Shown here one piece after another: positions 1 to 6,334 of a DNA stretch of 12,716 nt. The notes beneath the pieces are model-generated. The model searched no databases and was not told the DNA's origin. It saw nothing but the letters and a program-made list of their open reading frames with translations. This stretch comes from DTYU01 sp040757355 (GTDB taxonomy: Bacteria; Bacillota; Desulfotomaculia; Desulfotomaculales; Ammonificaceae): NCBI GenBank assembly GCA_040757355.1, contig JBFLWY010000056.1:1-12716 (forward strand). Direction: 5' to 3'. The stretch's first letter is position 1. The number at the start of each line of letters is the position of its first letter. The translations under genes were made by a program, and so were the position numbers.

Positions 1-161
1 TATGCCCAGATCTCGACCCTCCACCTAGAACACCATTCCGCCATCAGGTGTAGATACGCCCTGTAGTCCTCTTCACAAAAGAATGTTTGCTGCCGCCGGT
101 TACCCCGCTGTGTAATATGGTGGGGCACACCGGGCGCCACCACTCGCGCTATCCTTGCCAT
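1..161 (-). CDS. REP-associated tyrosine transposase (IS200-like, Y1), N-terminal part, cut by window edge
   Basis: The minus-strand frame from ATG at 161 is open to the window edge (53 codons). It opens MARIARVVAPGVPHHITQRG, followed by NRRQQTFFCEEDY. The PHHITQRGNRRQ.FF..EDY pattern is the signature N-terminus of the TnpA_REP subgroup of Y1 HUH transposases. These single-strand nucleases use one catalytic tyrosine and act at hairpins in REP-type repeats. In 'PHHITQRGN' the second H would lie near the first beta strand; the HUH motif and catalytic tyrosine would be beyond the window. There is no clear Shine-Dalgarno before the ATG; only CAGGT abuts it. Confidence in the family is high from the motif. 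Whether the full gene is intact cannot be seen here. Confidence 0.88.
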   Translation of the reverse strand, partial: MARIARVVAPGVPHHITQRGNRRQQTFFCEEDYRAYLHLMAEWCSRWRVEIWA

Positions 162-197
162 ACCTGTATTATAACAGGTGCCGGTCCGCAAGGACAA
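162..197 (-). promoter_or_regulatory. Possible tnpA promoter with -10 inside a hairpin loop
   Basis: On the minus strand TATAAT (173-168) is preceded, 18 bp upstream, by TTGTCC (197-192; 4 of 6 bases of TTGACA). The -10 is the exact loop between inverted arms ACCTGT (162-167) and ACAGGT (174-179). Transcription from it would begin very close to the ATG at 161, so the message would be nearly leaderless. This is inference from motif matches only. Confidence 0.35.
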
Positions 198-203
198 TAA
201 TTC

Positions 204-259
204 GGTATGGTGTCCCCCGAATTCAAGAATTCAAATGGTATGGTGTCCCCCGAATTCAA
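204..259. repeat. Duplicated 23-bp motif, probable end sequence of the REP/IS200-like element
   Basis: Two identical 23-bp copies, 204-226 and 237-259, each begin GGTATGGTGTCCCCC and end in GAATTCAA. They are 33 bp apart start to start, with a further GAATTC between them. They lie behind the 5' end of the transposase gene. Sequences of the GGGGACACCATACC type commonly mark ends of elements with this transposase type in anaerobic Firmicutes (recollection, not a search). The exact element boundary cannot be set from one end. Confidence 0.6.
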
Positions 260-267
260 ATTAGGGT

Positions 268-276
268 TGGTATATT
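268..276 (+). promoter_or_regulatory. Possible extended -10 promoter for the DUF1614-spoIIP operon
   Basis: TGG-TATATT at 268-276 matches an extended -10 element (TGn plus 5 of 6 bases of TATAAT), but there is no recognisable -35 at 16-18 bp. It is about 84 bp upstream of the first start codon. The same stretch also reads as a loose forespore sigma-F type site: GTATA at 270-274, 15 bp, then GGACAGCAT at 290-298 with one mismatch to GGnnAnAnT. The two readings cannot be separated by eye. Confidence 0.28.
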
Positions 277-359
277 TTCCGGGACAGCGGGACAGCATTA
301 TGAAGGAGATTAACCGATTTTTTGCGCCGGATCTCCGATGTCAGTAAGGAGTGGATTGC

Positions 360-1091
360 ATGGACAGGTTTCCAGTTGGTTTCCTAGTGTTGATCATTTT
401 ATCGGTGTTAATCTATTTGGGCTTAGGGCACCGGGTGCTTGACCGGATGCGGCTGAGCGACCGCGCGGCGCTTCTGGTCATTGCGGCGTTGCTCCTGGGC
501 AGCCTTATCGACATACCATTGCCCGGCAGACCGGTGTCGGCTTCAATAAACGTCGGTGGGGCGCTGGTCCCGATAGGAGTTTCGGTATATCTCCTGGCTG
601 GGGCCGGCACGCGTGAAGAGCGCTCACGGGCGCTTTGGGGAGCGGTTTTGACCGGTGCGATAGTGTACTTTATCGGGACGTACATCATGACAGGCATCAA
701 AGAACCGGCGGGACGTTACGCCTTTACGGACCCGCTTTACCTGTTTCCGGTGGTCGCCGGTGTGGTGGCATACGCCACCGGGCGATCAAGGCGGGCGGCT
801 TTTGTGGCCGCGACATTGGGGGTGCTTCTGAGCGATGTGTTTCATTACATTAGGGTCGCTGCGGCCAGGGCGCCGGGAAGGGTTGATATCGGCGGCGGCG
901 GTATTTTTGATGCTATCGTGCTCTCAGGAATAGTTGCGGTTCTTCTCGCCGAAGTAATCGGAGAAATACGAGAGCGAGCACAGGGTGGTCCTTCTGAAGA
1001 AGGGCGCCAGGAGGAGCTTTTGGCCCACCTACGGTCGCCGGAGGAGGACGCCGGAAAGGAAAGGGGTAAACAGAATGAAGGCGGGCAGTAG
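360..1091 (+). CDS. DUF1614 family integral membrane protein
   Basis: The protein is 243 residues with about seven hydrophobic segments (roughly 6-25, 36-52, 60-80, 92-112, 124-142, 148-168 and 183-203) and a soluble, highly charged tail of about 40 residues. The stretches YATGRSRRAAFVAATLGVLL, then GGGGIFDAIVLSG and LLAEVIGE, are typical of DUF1614 proteins found in sporulating Clostridia. No enzymatic function is known. I chose ATG 360 over the in-frame GTG at 351 because AAGGAG (346-351) then has 8-nt spacing; with GTG 351 it would overlap the start. Its last 17 bp overlap spoIIP, so the two are very likely translationally coupled. Being first in an operon with spoIIP suggests a role in sporulation or the envelope, but this is context only. 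Confidence 0.85.
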   Translation: MDRFPVGFLVLIILSVLIYLGLGHRVLDRMRLSDRAALLVIAALLLGSLIDIPLPGRPVSASINVGGALVPIGVSVYLLAGAGTREERSRALWGAVLTGAIVYFIGTYIMTGIKEPAGRYAFTDPLYLFPVVAGVVAYATGRSRRAAFVAATLGVLLSDVFHYIRVAAARAPGRVDIGGGGIFDAIVLSGIVAVLLAEVIGEIRERAQGGPSEEGRQEELLAHLRSPEEDAGKERGKQNEGGQ

Positions 1092-2250
1092 AATCACTAT
1101 ATTCCTCGGCGTGTTGCTTATTATGGCGGGTGCCGGCATCGCTGTACTGGCCGACGCCAACCTGCCGGCTCTGCCCACCGTGACAGGCATCTTCAATGAG
1201 CGGGATGATGAGCTGAAGCCCGGTGATTTTGTCAGTGTTGTCGACAGCGAACGCAAAGTAATCGATTATTTGGGCCGTTCCGTTACGGCCGGGGACGAGA
1301 TTATAACTCCGGAAGGGAAACACTACCGGATCGAAAGAGTGAAAGGCAAGGTAGCAGAAGCGCGTCTTCTGGGTGTCGACCGTGATGTCCTGGCATGGGA
1401 GGAGTTCTTCAACCGTGAGGCAGTACCGGTCAGCATCTTCGGCAAAAACCGCGACGTTGGGATTTATCACTCACACAGCGACGAGTCTTATGTTCCAACA
1501 GACGGTAAAGCCGCAATTCCTTACCGCGGTGGGATTTTGAAGGTCGGTGATAATCTGGCGAGCCAACTCCGGGCAAACGGAATCAGGGCGCTGCACGACA
1601 AGACGCCGCACGACCCGCACGATGCCCAGGCATACGTCCGCTCGCGGAAGACTGCGGTACGGCTCCTGCGCTCTAATCCGATAGCGCTTTTCGACGTCCA
1701 CCGGGACGGCATACCCGACGCCGAATTTTACCGGGAGGTAATCGGGGGCGACAGGGTCGGCCAGGTTCGGCTTGTCGTGGGCCGTCAGAACCCGCGTAAG
1801 TCTTCCAACTTGGATTTTGCTAAACGGCTCATGACCTACGCTAACCGCGTCAACCCCGGGCTGGTCAAGGGAATTTTCCTCGGCCAAGGTAACTACAACC
1901 AGGACTTGCTGCCGACGTCGCTCCTGCTGGAATGCGGCACTTACACCCTGACGCGTCCCGAAGCGGAGCGGGGCGTCGGGCTTCTGGCCGACGCGGTTCC
2001 GGTCGTCCTGGGGACAGAAGGCCCACAGCCCCAACTCCCCGAAGGAGCCAGGCCGATAACAGAACGGCAGCCGGGAGCCTGGCGGGCGTTTGCCTGGATT
2101 CTTGCGGCCATGGTTGTCGGCGTGGGGGGTTACCTTCTAATAACCGCCGGGAGCTGGGAGGCGGCCCGCGAACGCCTGCGAGGCTTTTGGCGACGCGAGT
2201 TGAACGTCTTGCGCACCCGAGATCAGCAGCGAGGAGACGAGCAAAAATAA
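1075..2250 (+). CDS. spoIIP: Stage II sporulation protein P (N-acetylmuramoyl-L-alanine amidase)
   Basis: SpoIIP cleaves stem peptides from glycan strands and, with SpoIID and SpoIIM, thins septal peptidoglycan so the mother-cell membrane can engulf the forespore. The protein has 391 residues. It has an N-terminal hydrophobic signal/anchor (about 8-27) and then a small domain (about 45-105). The amidase domain follows: YHSHSDESYVP with putative zinc ligands H132/H134 and E137, FDVHRDG (H209), GRQNP, and NYNQDLLP followed by LLLECGT (E286). A second hydrophobic helix lies at about 338-358, followed by a basic tail. The usual HTHxxE motif reads HSHSDE here. The start is ATG 1075, preceded by AAGGAAAGGGG (1056-1066) and lying inside the DUF1614 gene; longer in-frame versions starting near 985 would overlap that gene further. 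Partner genes spoIID and spoIIM are not in the window. Confidence 0.92.
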   Translation: MKAGSRITIFLGVLLIMAGAGIAVLADANLPALPTVTGIFNERDDELKPGDFVSVVDSERKVIDYLGRSVTAGDEIITPEGKHYRIERVKGKVAEARLLGVDRDVLAWEEFFNREAVPVSIFGKNRDVGIYHSHSDESYVPTDGKAAIPYRGGILKVGDNLASQLRANGIRALHDKTPHDPHDAQAYVRSRKTAVRLLRSNPIALFDVHRDGIPDAEFYREVIGGDRVGQVRLVVGRQNPRKSSNLDFAKRLMTYANRVNPGLVKGIFLGQGNYNQDLLPTSLLLECGTYTLTRPEAERGVGLLADAVPVVLGTEGPQPQLPEGARPITERQPGAWRAFAWILAAMVVGVGGYLLITAGSWEAARERLRGFWRRELNVLRTRDQQRGDEQK

Positions 2251-2706
2251 GTGAACATCATATACCACTGCTACGGCGGAACCCATTCTTCTGTTTTAGC
2301 AGCAGCGATTCACACCGGGGTGATTTCCCTCCGGCGGCCGCCGGAAGGCGACCGCCTTATTAATCTCCCGTTCCTGGATACCCAGGACGGCGGCAATCAC
2401 GGAAAGCTTTATTTCTTCGGCAAGGACGAGAGCGGTAATAAGGTGTACATACTCGGGCGGCGGCGCGACGTCGAGGCACTGACCCTCATCCTTAACGGGG
2501 CCGCGAACAAGGACCAGGAGCAGGGAGTACTCCTGGTAAACGCTTTGCCGTGCGTCCCCTTGCTGCTGAAAATCGGCGGGTACGTTTCCCGGCGGTTTAA
2601 GTACACACACGCGGGACGGCCCCTGGTATGTGCAGGGCTTCGCCGCGCTTATCCCTGCTTGCGGGAACTGGTTCACAGGGTGAAGGTCGAAACGTGTGAG
2701 CCTTGA
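2251..2706 (+). CDS. DUF3189 family protein
   Basis: A soluble-looking protein of 151 residues. The N-terminus MNIIYHCYGGTHSSVLAAAI is the hallmark of DUF3189. It is followed by DGGNHGKLYFFGKDESGN, then VYILGRRR, a VNALPCVPLLLKIGG segment and the closing GLRRAYPCL region. The biochemical role of DUF3189 is unknown. The conserved CYGGTHSS loop after a first beta strand looks like a nucleotide- or phosphate-binding element, but that is a guess. The GTG start follows the spoIIP stop codon with no gap. The nearest Shine-Dalgarno, GAGGAG at 2231-2236, is 14 nt away, so translation probably depends on termination of spoIIP. No in-frame ATG near the start offers a better alternative. Confidence 0.87.
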   Translation: MNIIYHCYGGTHSSVLAAAIHTGVISLRRPPEGDRLINLPFLDTQDGGNHGKLYFFGKDESGNKVYILGRRRDVEALTLILNGAANKDQEQGVLLVNALPCVPLLLKIGGYVSRRFKYTHAGRPLVCAGLRRAYPCLRELVHRVKVETCEP

Positions 2707-2741
2707 ATCAAGAATGAAAAAAGCAGCCCGTCCCTTTTGTG

Positions 2742-3173
2742 ATGAGGCTTGTATATTGTGATTACCGGGGACTTCCCCTGGCAGCGATTGCGGCAGCCAT
2801 CCGGACCGGCCGCTTACCGTTAACGAATTCGTTAAAACCGGACGAACTCCTATGCTTGCCGGGCATAGTATCTCCCAGCGGTTTTGTCTATTACGGCAGG
2901 GACAACACCGGGTGGGAGGTCTATGCTTTCTGGTGCAGTGCGGAACCTGCACTCGTAACCCGGTTTTTTCAGGTACGGGGAGAGGTTTATGGGGAGGTGG
3001 GGGAGTGGCTGCTCCGGCCTGTTACCGGAATTCCGGGAAGCATACAAATAAAAGTGACCTGGCGGCTGGCGCGTTTGGGGTTCGCGTGCGGCAGGGGGCT
3101 TTTCTACCGGGCGGTTTTGAAATCTTACCCGCACCTGGCGCGTTTCGCCTTGGCGGACATAGGGGGAAATTAG
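2742..3173 (+). CDS. Divergent DUF3189-like paralogue
   Basis: The 143-residue product aligns along its length with the preceding DUF3189 protein. YCDYRGLPLAAIAAAIRTG matches YHCYGGTHSSVLAAAIHTG, FVYYGRDNTGWEVYAFW matches LYFFGKDESGNKVYILG, and LKSYPHLARF matches LRRAYPCLREL. The signature CYGGTHSS reads CDYRGLPL here, so the presumed active or binding loop is lost or changed. It lies 35 bp after the first copy in the same direction. ATG 2742 and GTG 2739 are both possible starts; neither has a visible Shine-Dalgarno, so expression may be low or coupled. The frame is intact, with no stop or frameshift. It may be a specialised partner subunit or a decaying duplicate. Confidence 0.75.
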   Translation: MRLVYCDYRGLPLAAIAAAIRTGRLPLTNSLKPDELLCLPGIVSPSGFVYYGRDNTGWEVYAFWCSAEPALVTRFFQVRGEVYGEVGEWLLRPVTGIPGSIQIKVTWRLARLGFACGRGLFYRAVLKSYPHLARFALADIGGN

Positions 3174-3209
3174 CGTCTATATCGGGTTGTTCGCCGGACA
3201 AGCAGGAAC

Positions 3210-3238
3210 ATGACATGGATAACGAATTGTGGTATAAT
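3210..3238 (+). promoter_or_regulatory. Vegetative-type promoter with extended -10
   Basis: The -35 is ATGACA (3210-3215, 5 of 6), the spacer is 17 bp, and the -10 is a perfect TATAAT (3233-3238) preceded by TG at 3230-3231 (extended -10). Transcription should start near 3245. That separates the DUF512-der-plsY group from the sporulation operon upstream and leaves a leader of about 240 nt before the ATG at 3485. It is the best sigma-A type match in the window. Confidence 0.72.
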
Positions 3239-3239
3239 T

Positions 3240-3465
3240 GACCTCAATGTTCACTGGTTTAACGTCAAACGTAGAATCGACCTAGAAGTCAATATTTTGC
3301 CCGACTTCGAAATGTGAACCGTGAACTGTAAACCTAACCCAGGGGTCAACCGGTTTGAGCCTAACTGCGAACTGTGAACCGTGAACTGTTAACTGACCTT
3401 AAAGGTCCATCGCTTTGAGCCCGAACCGTGGACTGACCCCAAAGGTCCATCACCTTAAGCCTAAC
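3240..3465 (+). repeat. Degenerate tandem and mosaic repeat block in the DUF512 gene leader
   Basis: This stretch, gene-free from 3174 to 3484, is made of related modules. A GACC(TT/CC)AAAGGTCCAT-type module followed by CTTTGAGCC or CTTAAGCC occurs at 3395 and 3435 (40 bp apart). A partial copy lies at 3336, and more decayed copies start with GACC at 3240 and 3279 (39 bp apart). Between them are runs of 7-bp units: GTGAACC, GTGAACT, GTAAACC at 3314-3334, and GCGAACT, GTGAACC, GTGAACT, GTTAACT at 3367-3394. An AACGTCAAACGT piece lies at 3261-3272. GACCTTAAAGGTC is an almost perfect palindrome. The block sits between the promoter and the start codon and would therefore be transcribed. Confidence 0.75.
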
Positions 3466-3484
3466 ACCGCACGTAGAGCTTCTT

Positions 3485-4783
3485 ATGAACGGATTGAAAA
3501 TTACAGCGGTGGCACCGCAGAGCACGGCAGCCGAATTAGGTCTCTCGGCCGGTGACTTCCTTGTACGGATAGGTAACAGGCCCGTAAGGGATATAATCGA
3601 CTATCACTTCTTGCTGGCGACGGAGCGGCCGGTCCTGACGGTCCGGCGCGGGCAAAGCGAGTTCAGTATCCCGTTGGGCGACGATGCGGGTTTGACCGGT
3701 CTGGAGTTCGCCGAGCCTTTCGGCCGTATTCGCCGCTGTGCCAACCGCTGCGTTTTCTGCTTCGTCGACCAGCAGCCGTCAGGGCTGCGCCCGAGCCTCT
3801 GCTTCAAAGACGATGATTACCGGCTTTCCTTCTGGGAGGGTAACTTCATTACCCTGACCAACGTCACAGAAGCAGATCTTAAGCGAATTATCCGGCAGCG
3901 GCTCAGTCCCCTCTATATTTCGGTACACACAACAAACCCGGAACTCCGTGCGAAAATGCTGAGAAACCCCCAGGCAGCGGAGATTAATGAGAAGCTCCGG
4001 AAGCTGGCCGCGGAAGGTATCGGCCTGCATGCCCAGGTCGTTCTCTGCCCCGGTTTAAACGACCGGGAAGAACTTGCCCGTACGGTGACTGACCTTGCCG
4101 CCCTTTACCCCGCTGTCCGGTCGGTGGCCGTTGTGCCGGTAGGGCTGACACGGCACCGGGAAGGTTTGTACCCGCTGCGGCCGGTAACACCGGCTGAAGC
4201 GGCGCAGGTGCTGGGGAGTGTGGCCGGGTGGCAGGACCGGTACCGGCGGCGGTTCGGCAGCAGAATAGTATTCGCATCTGACGAGTTTTACCTGCTCGCA
4301 GGAAAAAACGTTCCGGCGGCGAAGGAGTATGAAGGTTTCCCACAACTGGAAAACGGCGTTGGGCTGGTGCGGCGCTTCCTGGACGCATGGAACAGAATTG
4401 CAAAAAGGCTTCCGGCTGCGGCTGAACCCCGGCGGGCAATAGCGGTTACCGGGGAACAGTTCCGGACGGTACTGGCACCGGTGGTGGCGAGGCTCAACGA
4501 AATTGATGGCCTGGAGGTCGCGCTGGCCGCGGCGGGCAACCGCTTCTTCGGCCCGACCGTTTCGGTTGCCGGGCTTCTTACGGGACAGGACATTCGGGAG
4601 GCGGTGCGGAAGTTGCCCCGACCGGACCTGGTTCTGGTCCCCGCGGCTGCCCTGAAAGACCGGCGGGTATTTTTAGACGATATGAGTTGCGATGAACTTG
4701 CAAAGGCGGTAGGCTGCCCGGTTGTACCCGCGGGAGACCCCCGAGAAATGGTTACGGCCCTTGGGTTGAAGCTTGTGCGTTGA
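3485..4783 (+). CDS. PDZ and radical SAM protein of the DUF512 family
   Basis: The protein has 432 residues, a normal length for the family. A PDZ-like domain occupies about 1-65. A radical-SAM-type cluster motif CANRCVFC (C85, C89, C92; CxxxCxxC) and FVDQQPSGLRPSL follow, then LYISVHTTNPELRAKMLRNP, which is the classic DUF512/NifB-MoaA-like core. The C-terminal DUF512 domain carries NRFFGPTVSVAGLLTGQDI (about 352-370) and LFLDD-like RRVFLDDMS. The family should bind a 4Fe-4S cluster and S-adenosylmethionine; its substrate is unknown. In many Clostridia this gene lies directly before der, as here. The only candidate ribosome binding site is a weak GTAGAG at 3473-3478, so the repeat-rich leader may matter for expression. 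No other start codon fits. Confidence 0.92.
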   Translation: MNGLKITAVAPQSTAAELGLSAGDFLVRIGNRPVRDIIDYHFLLATERPVLTVRRGQSEFSIPLGDDAGLTGLEFAEPFGRIRRCANRCVFCFVDQQPSGLRPSLCFKDDDYRLSFWEGNFITLTNVTEADLKRIIRQRLSPLYISVHTTNPELRAKMLRNPQAAEINEKLRKLAAEGIGLHAQVVLCPGLNDREELARTVTDLAALYPAVRSVAVVPVGLTRHREGLYPLRPVTPAEAAQVLGSVAGWQDRYRRRFGSRIVFASDEFYLLAGKNVPAAKEYEGFPQLENGVGLVRRFLDAWNRIAKRLPAAAEPRRAIAVTGEQFRTVLAPVVARLNEIDGLEVALAAAGNRFFGPTVSVAGLLTGQDIREAVRKLPRPDLVLVPAAALKDRRVFLDDMSCDELAKAVGCPVVPAGDPREMVTALGLKLVR

Positions 4784-4806
4784 AGTTTAACAATTCGGAG
4801 TTAATC

Positions 4807-4853
4807 GAACGTCAAACGTTGAACGTCAAACGTTGAACGTCGAACGTCGAACG
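4807..4853. repeat. Heptamer tandem array upstream of der
   Basis: There are 6.7 copies of a 7-bp unit in perfect register. The units are GAACGTC (4807), AAACGTT (4814), GAACGTC (4821), AAACGTT (4828), GAACGTC (4835), GAACGTC (4842) and GAACG (4849). Each unit has an ACGT core, so neighbouring units can pair with each other. The array starts 24 bp after the DUF512 stop codon and ends 18 bp before the der ATG. The same units appear at 3261-3272 and, inverted, near 10724-10741. Confidence 0.85.
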
Positions 4854-4871
4854 AATAAAACGGGGTGTCAA

Positions 4872-6200
4872 ATGAAAGGTAAACCCGTGGTCGCAATAGT
4901 GGGCCGGCCGAACGTCGGGAAGTCCACTCTTTTCAACCGCATTGTCGGCGGGAGGACGGCGATAGTGCAGCCTGAGCCGGGTGTAACCAGGGACAGGCTG
5001 TACCGCGAGGCAGAGTGGTGCGGGCGGCGGTTTGTCGTTGTCGATACGGGCGGGGTGGTTGAAGAAGCGAAGGGCGCGATCGAGACCGCCGTCCGGCGGC
5101 AGGTTAAACTTGCGCTCCAGGAAGCCGACCTGATCCTGTTTGTGGTAGACGCGATAAGCGGCGTCCTGCCGGAGGACAAAGCCGTAGCCGAAATCCTCCG
5201 GCGTGAAGGAAAACCGGTCATTCTTGTGGCCAATAAAGTCGACAACTTCGACTCCCCCCCGGCCCTGGGCGAGTTGTACGCGCTCGGCATGGGAGAGCCT
5301 TTCGCGGTCTCCGCGGCGCAGGGGCTCAACACCGGCGACCTGCTCGATCTGGTAGTGGCGAACCTTACGGAGAGAAGCGCCCGTGAAGAAGAGGACGAGG
5401 TCTTGCGGGTTGCGGTCGTGGGAAGGCCCAACGTGGGCAAATCCTCGCTGGTCAACGCGCTCCTCGGCGAGGACAGGGTCATCGTGAGCGAGATTCCCGG
5501 AACGACCAGGGACGCGGTTGACACGCTCTTCGAAAAAGGAGGCAGGCGCTACCTCCTGATTGATACCGCCGGCATCCGCCGCAAGAGCCGCATTGACGTT
5601 CCTGTCGAGCGTTACAGCATCATCCGTGCCCAAAAAGCAATCGAAAGGGCGGAAGTTGCGGTGCTGGTGCTGGATGCGGTGGAAGGAGTGACGGCGCAGG
5701 ACAAGCGCATAGCGGGCATGGCGGAGGACTCGGGCCGGGCGGTCGTTATCGCCGTGAACAAGTGGGACCTTGTTCCTGCCGAACGGAAAAACACCGCACG
5801 GTACCGTGAAGCGGTAACGAACGCCCTTGATTTTATCGCGTACGCGCCGGTAGTATTTACCGTGGCGACGACGGGGCAGGGCGTGACTCGGTTGCTCCAA
5901 GCCGTGGAAGAGGCGGCAGCAAATGCTTCCCGGCGCATTCCCACAGGAGAGCTTAACGCCCTGATGGGCGAAGTCATTCTGCGGAACCCGCCGCCGCAGA
6001 GTAAGGGGAACCGTCTGAAGGTGTTTTACGGTACGCAGGTGGGGGAAAACCCGCCGGTTTTCCTGCTGTACGTCAACGATCCGGGGCTGATGCACTTTTC
6101 TTACCGCAGGTATCTCGAGAACCAGTTGCGGGCGGCATACGACTTTACCGGTACGCCTATCCGCTTCGCGGTCAAGCGCAGGCGCGGCAACGGGGGTTAG
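4872..6200 (+). CDS. der: Ribosome-associated tandem GTPase Der (EngA)
   Basis: Der is an essential GTPase with two GTPase domains and a C-terminal KH-like domain, and it works in late 50S subunit assembly. The 442-residue product has the full set. Domain 1 has GRPNVGKS (11-18), DTGG (58-61) and NKVD (121-124). Domain 2 has GRPNVGKS (184-191), DTAG (231-234) and NKWD (296-299). The KH-like domain runs from about 345 to the end, with a basic tail (VKRRRGNGG). I chose ATG 4872 because GGGGTG (4862-4867) precedes it and the protein then begins MKGKPVVAIVG as usual; the in-frame TTG at 4833 lies inside the heptamer array. It is probably cotranscribed with the DUF512 gene, 88 bp upstream. Confidence 0.97.
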   Translation: MKGKPVVAIVGRPNVGKSTLFNRIVGGRTAIVQPEPGVTRDRLYREAEWCGRRFVVVDTGGVVEEAKGAIETAVRRQVKLALQEADLILFVVDAISGVLPEDKAVAEILRREGKPVILVANKVDNFDSPPALGELYALGMGEPFAVSAAQGLNTGDLLDLVVANLTERSAREEEDEVLRVAVVGRPNVGKSSLVNALLGEDRVIVSEIPGTTRDAVDTLFEKGGRRYLLIDTAGIRRKSRIDVPVERYSIIRAQKAIERAEVAVLVLDAVEGVTAQDKRIAGMAEDSGRAVVIAVNKWDLVPAERKNTARYREAVTNALDFIAYAPVVFTVATTGQGVTRLLQAVEEAAANASRRIPTGELNALMGEVILRNPPPQSKGNRLKVFYGTQVGENPPVFLLYVNDPGLMHFSYRRYLENQLRAAYDFTGTPIRFAVKRRRGNGG

Positions 6201-6275
6201 CAGCAACTTCGGGGACCGTTTTGCGCTCGTGTTAATAAATTAATGATAAAAAAGCCATTCTCTTATCAGTCGCGC

Positions 6276-6312
6276 ACGACGTGAATTTGTCATGCCGAAC
6301 ATAGAACGTCGT
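6276..6312. other. Inverted repeat upstream of plsY
   Basis: Seven-base arms ACGACGT (6276-6282) and ACGTCGT (6306-6312) are separated by 23 bp and end 8 bp before the plsY ribosome binding site. The second arm lies within a single GAACGTC unit (6304-6310) of the heptamer family. It could form a leader hairpin or be a protein site. The rest of the 134-bp der-plsY gap has an AT-rich patch (6231-6250) but no convincing promoter or terminator. Confidence 0.3.
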
Positions 6313-6334
6313 ATGAGCCCAAGAGGTGTTTGAA

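Noticed and set aside
2714..2761. A short ATG frame starting MKKAARPF before the second DUF3189 gene
   Set aside because: It stops after 15 codons, has no ribosome binding site, and is out of frame with the DUF3189-like gene.
3240..3465. CRISPR-like array, because of repeated units at about 40-bp spacing
   Set aside because: Units are degenerate and nearly contiguous, with no unique spacers of uniform length, and no cas genes are present.
4812..6206. A 464-codon minus-strand open frame opposite der
   Set aside because: It is an antisense shadow of a high-GC essential gene whose plus-strand product has every Der motif.
6204..6250. A promoter for plsY (TTGCGC, 17 bp, TGATAA)
   Set aside because: Both hexamers match poorly; the AT-rich patch alone is not enough.
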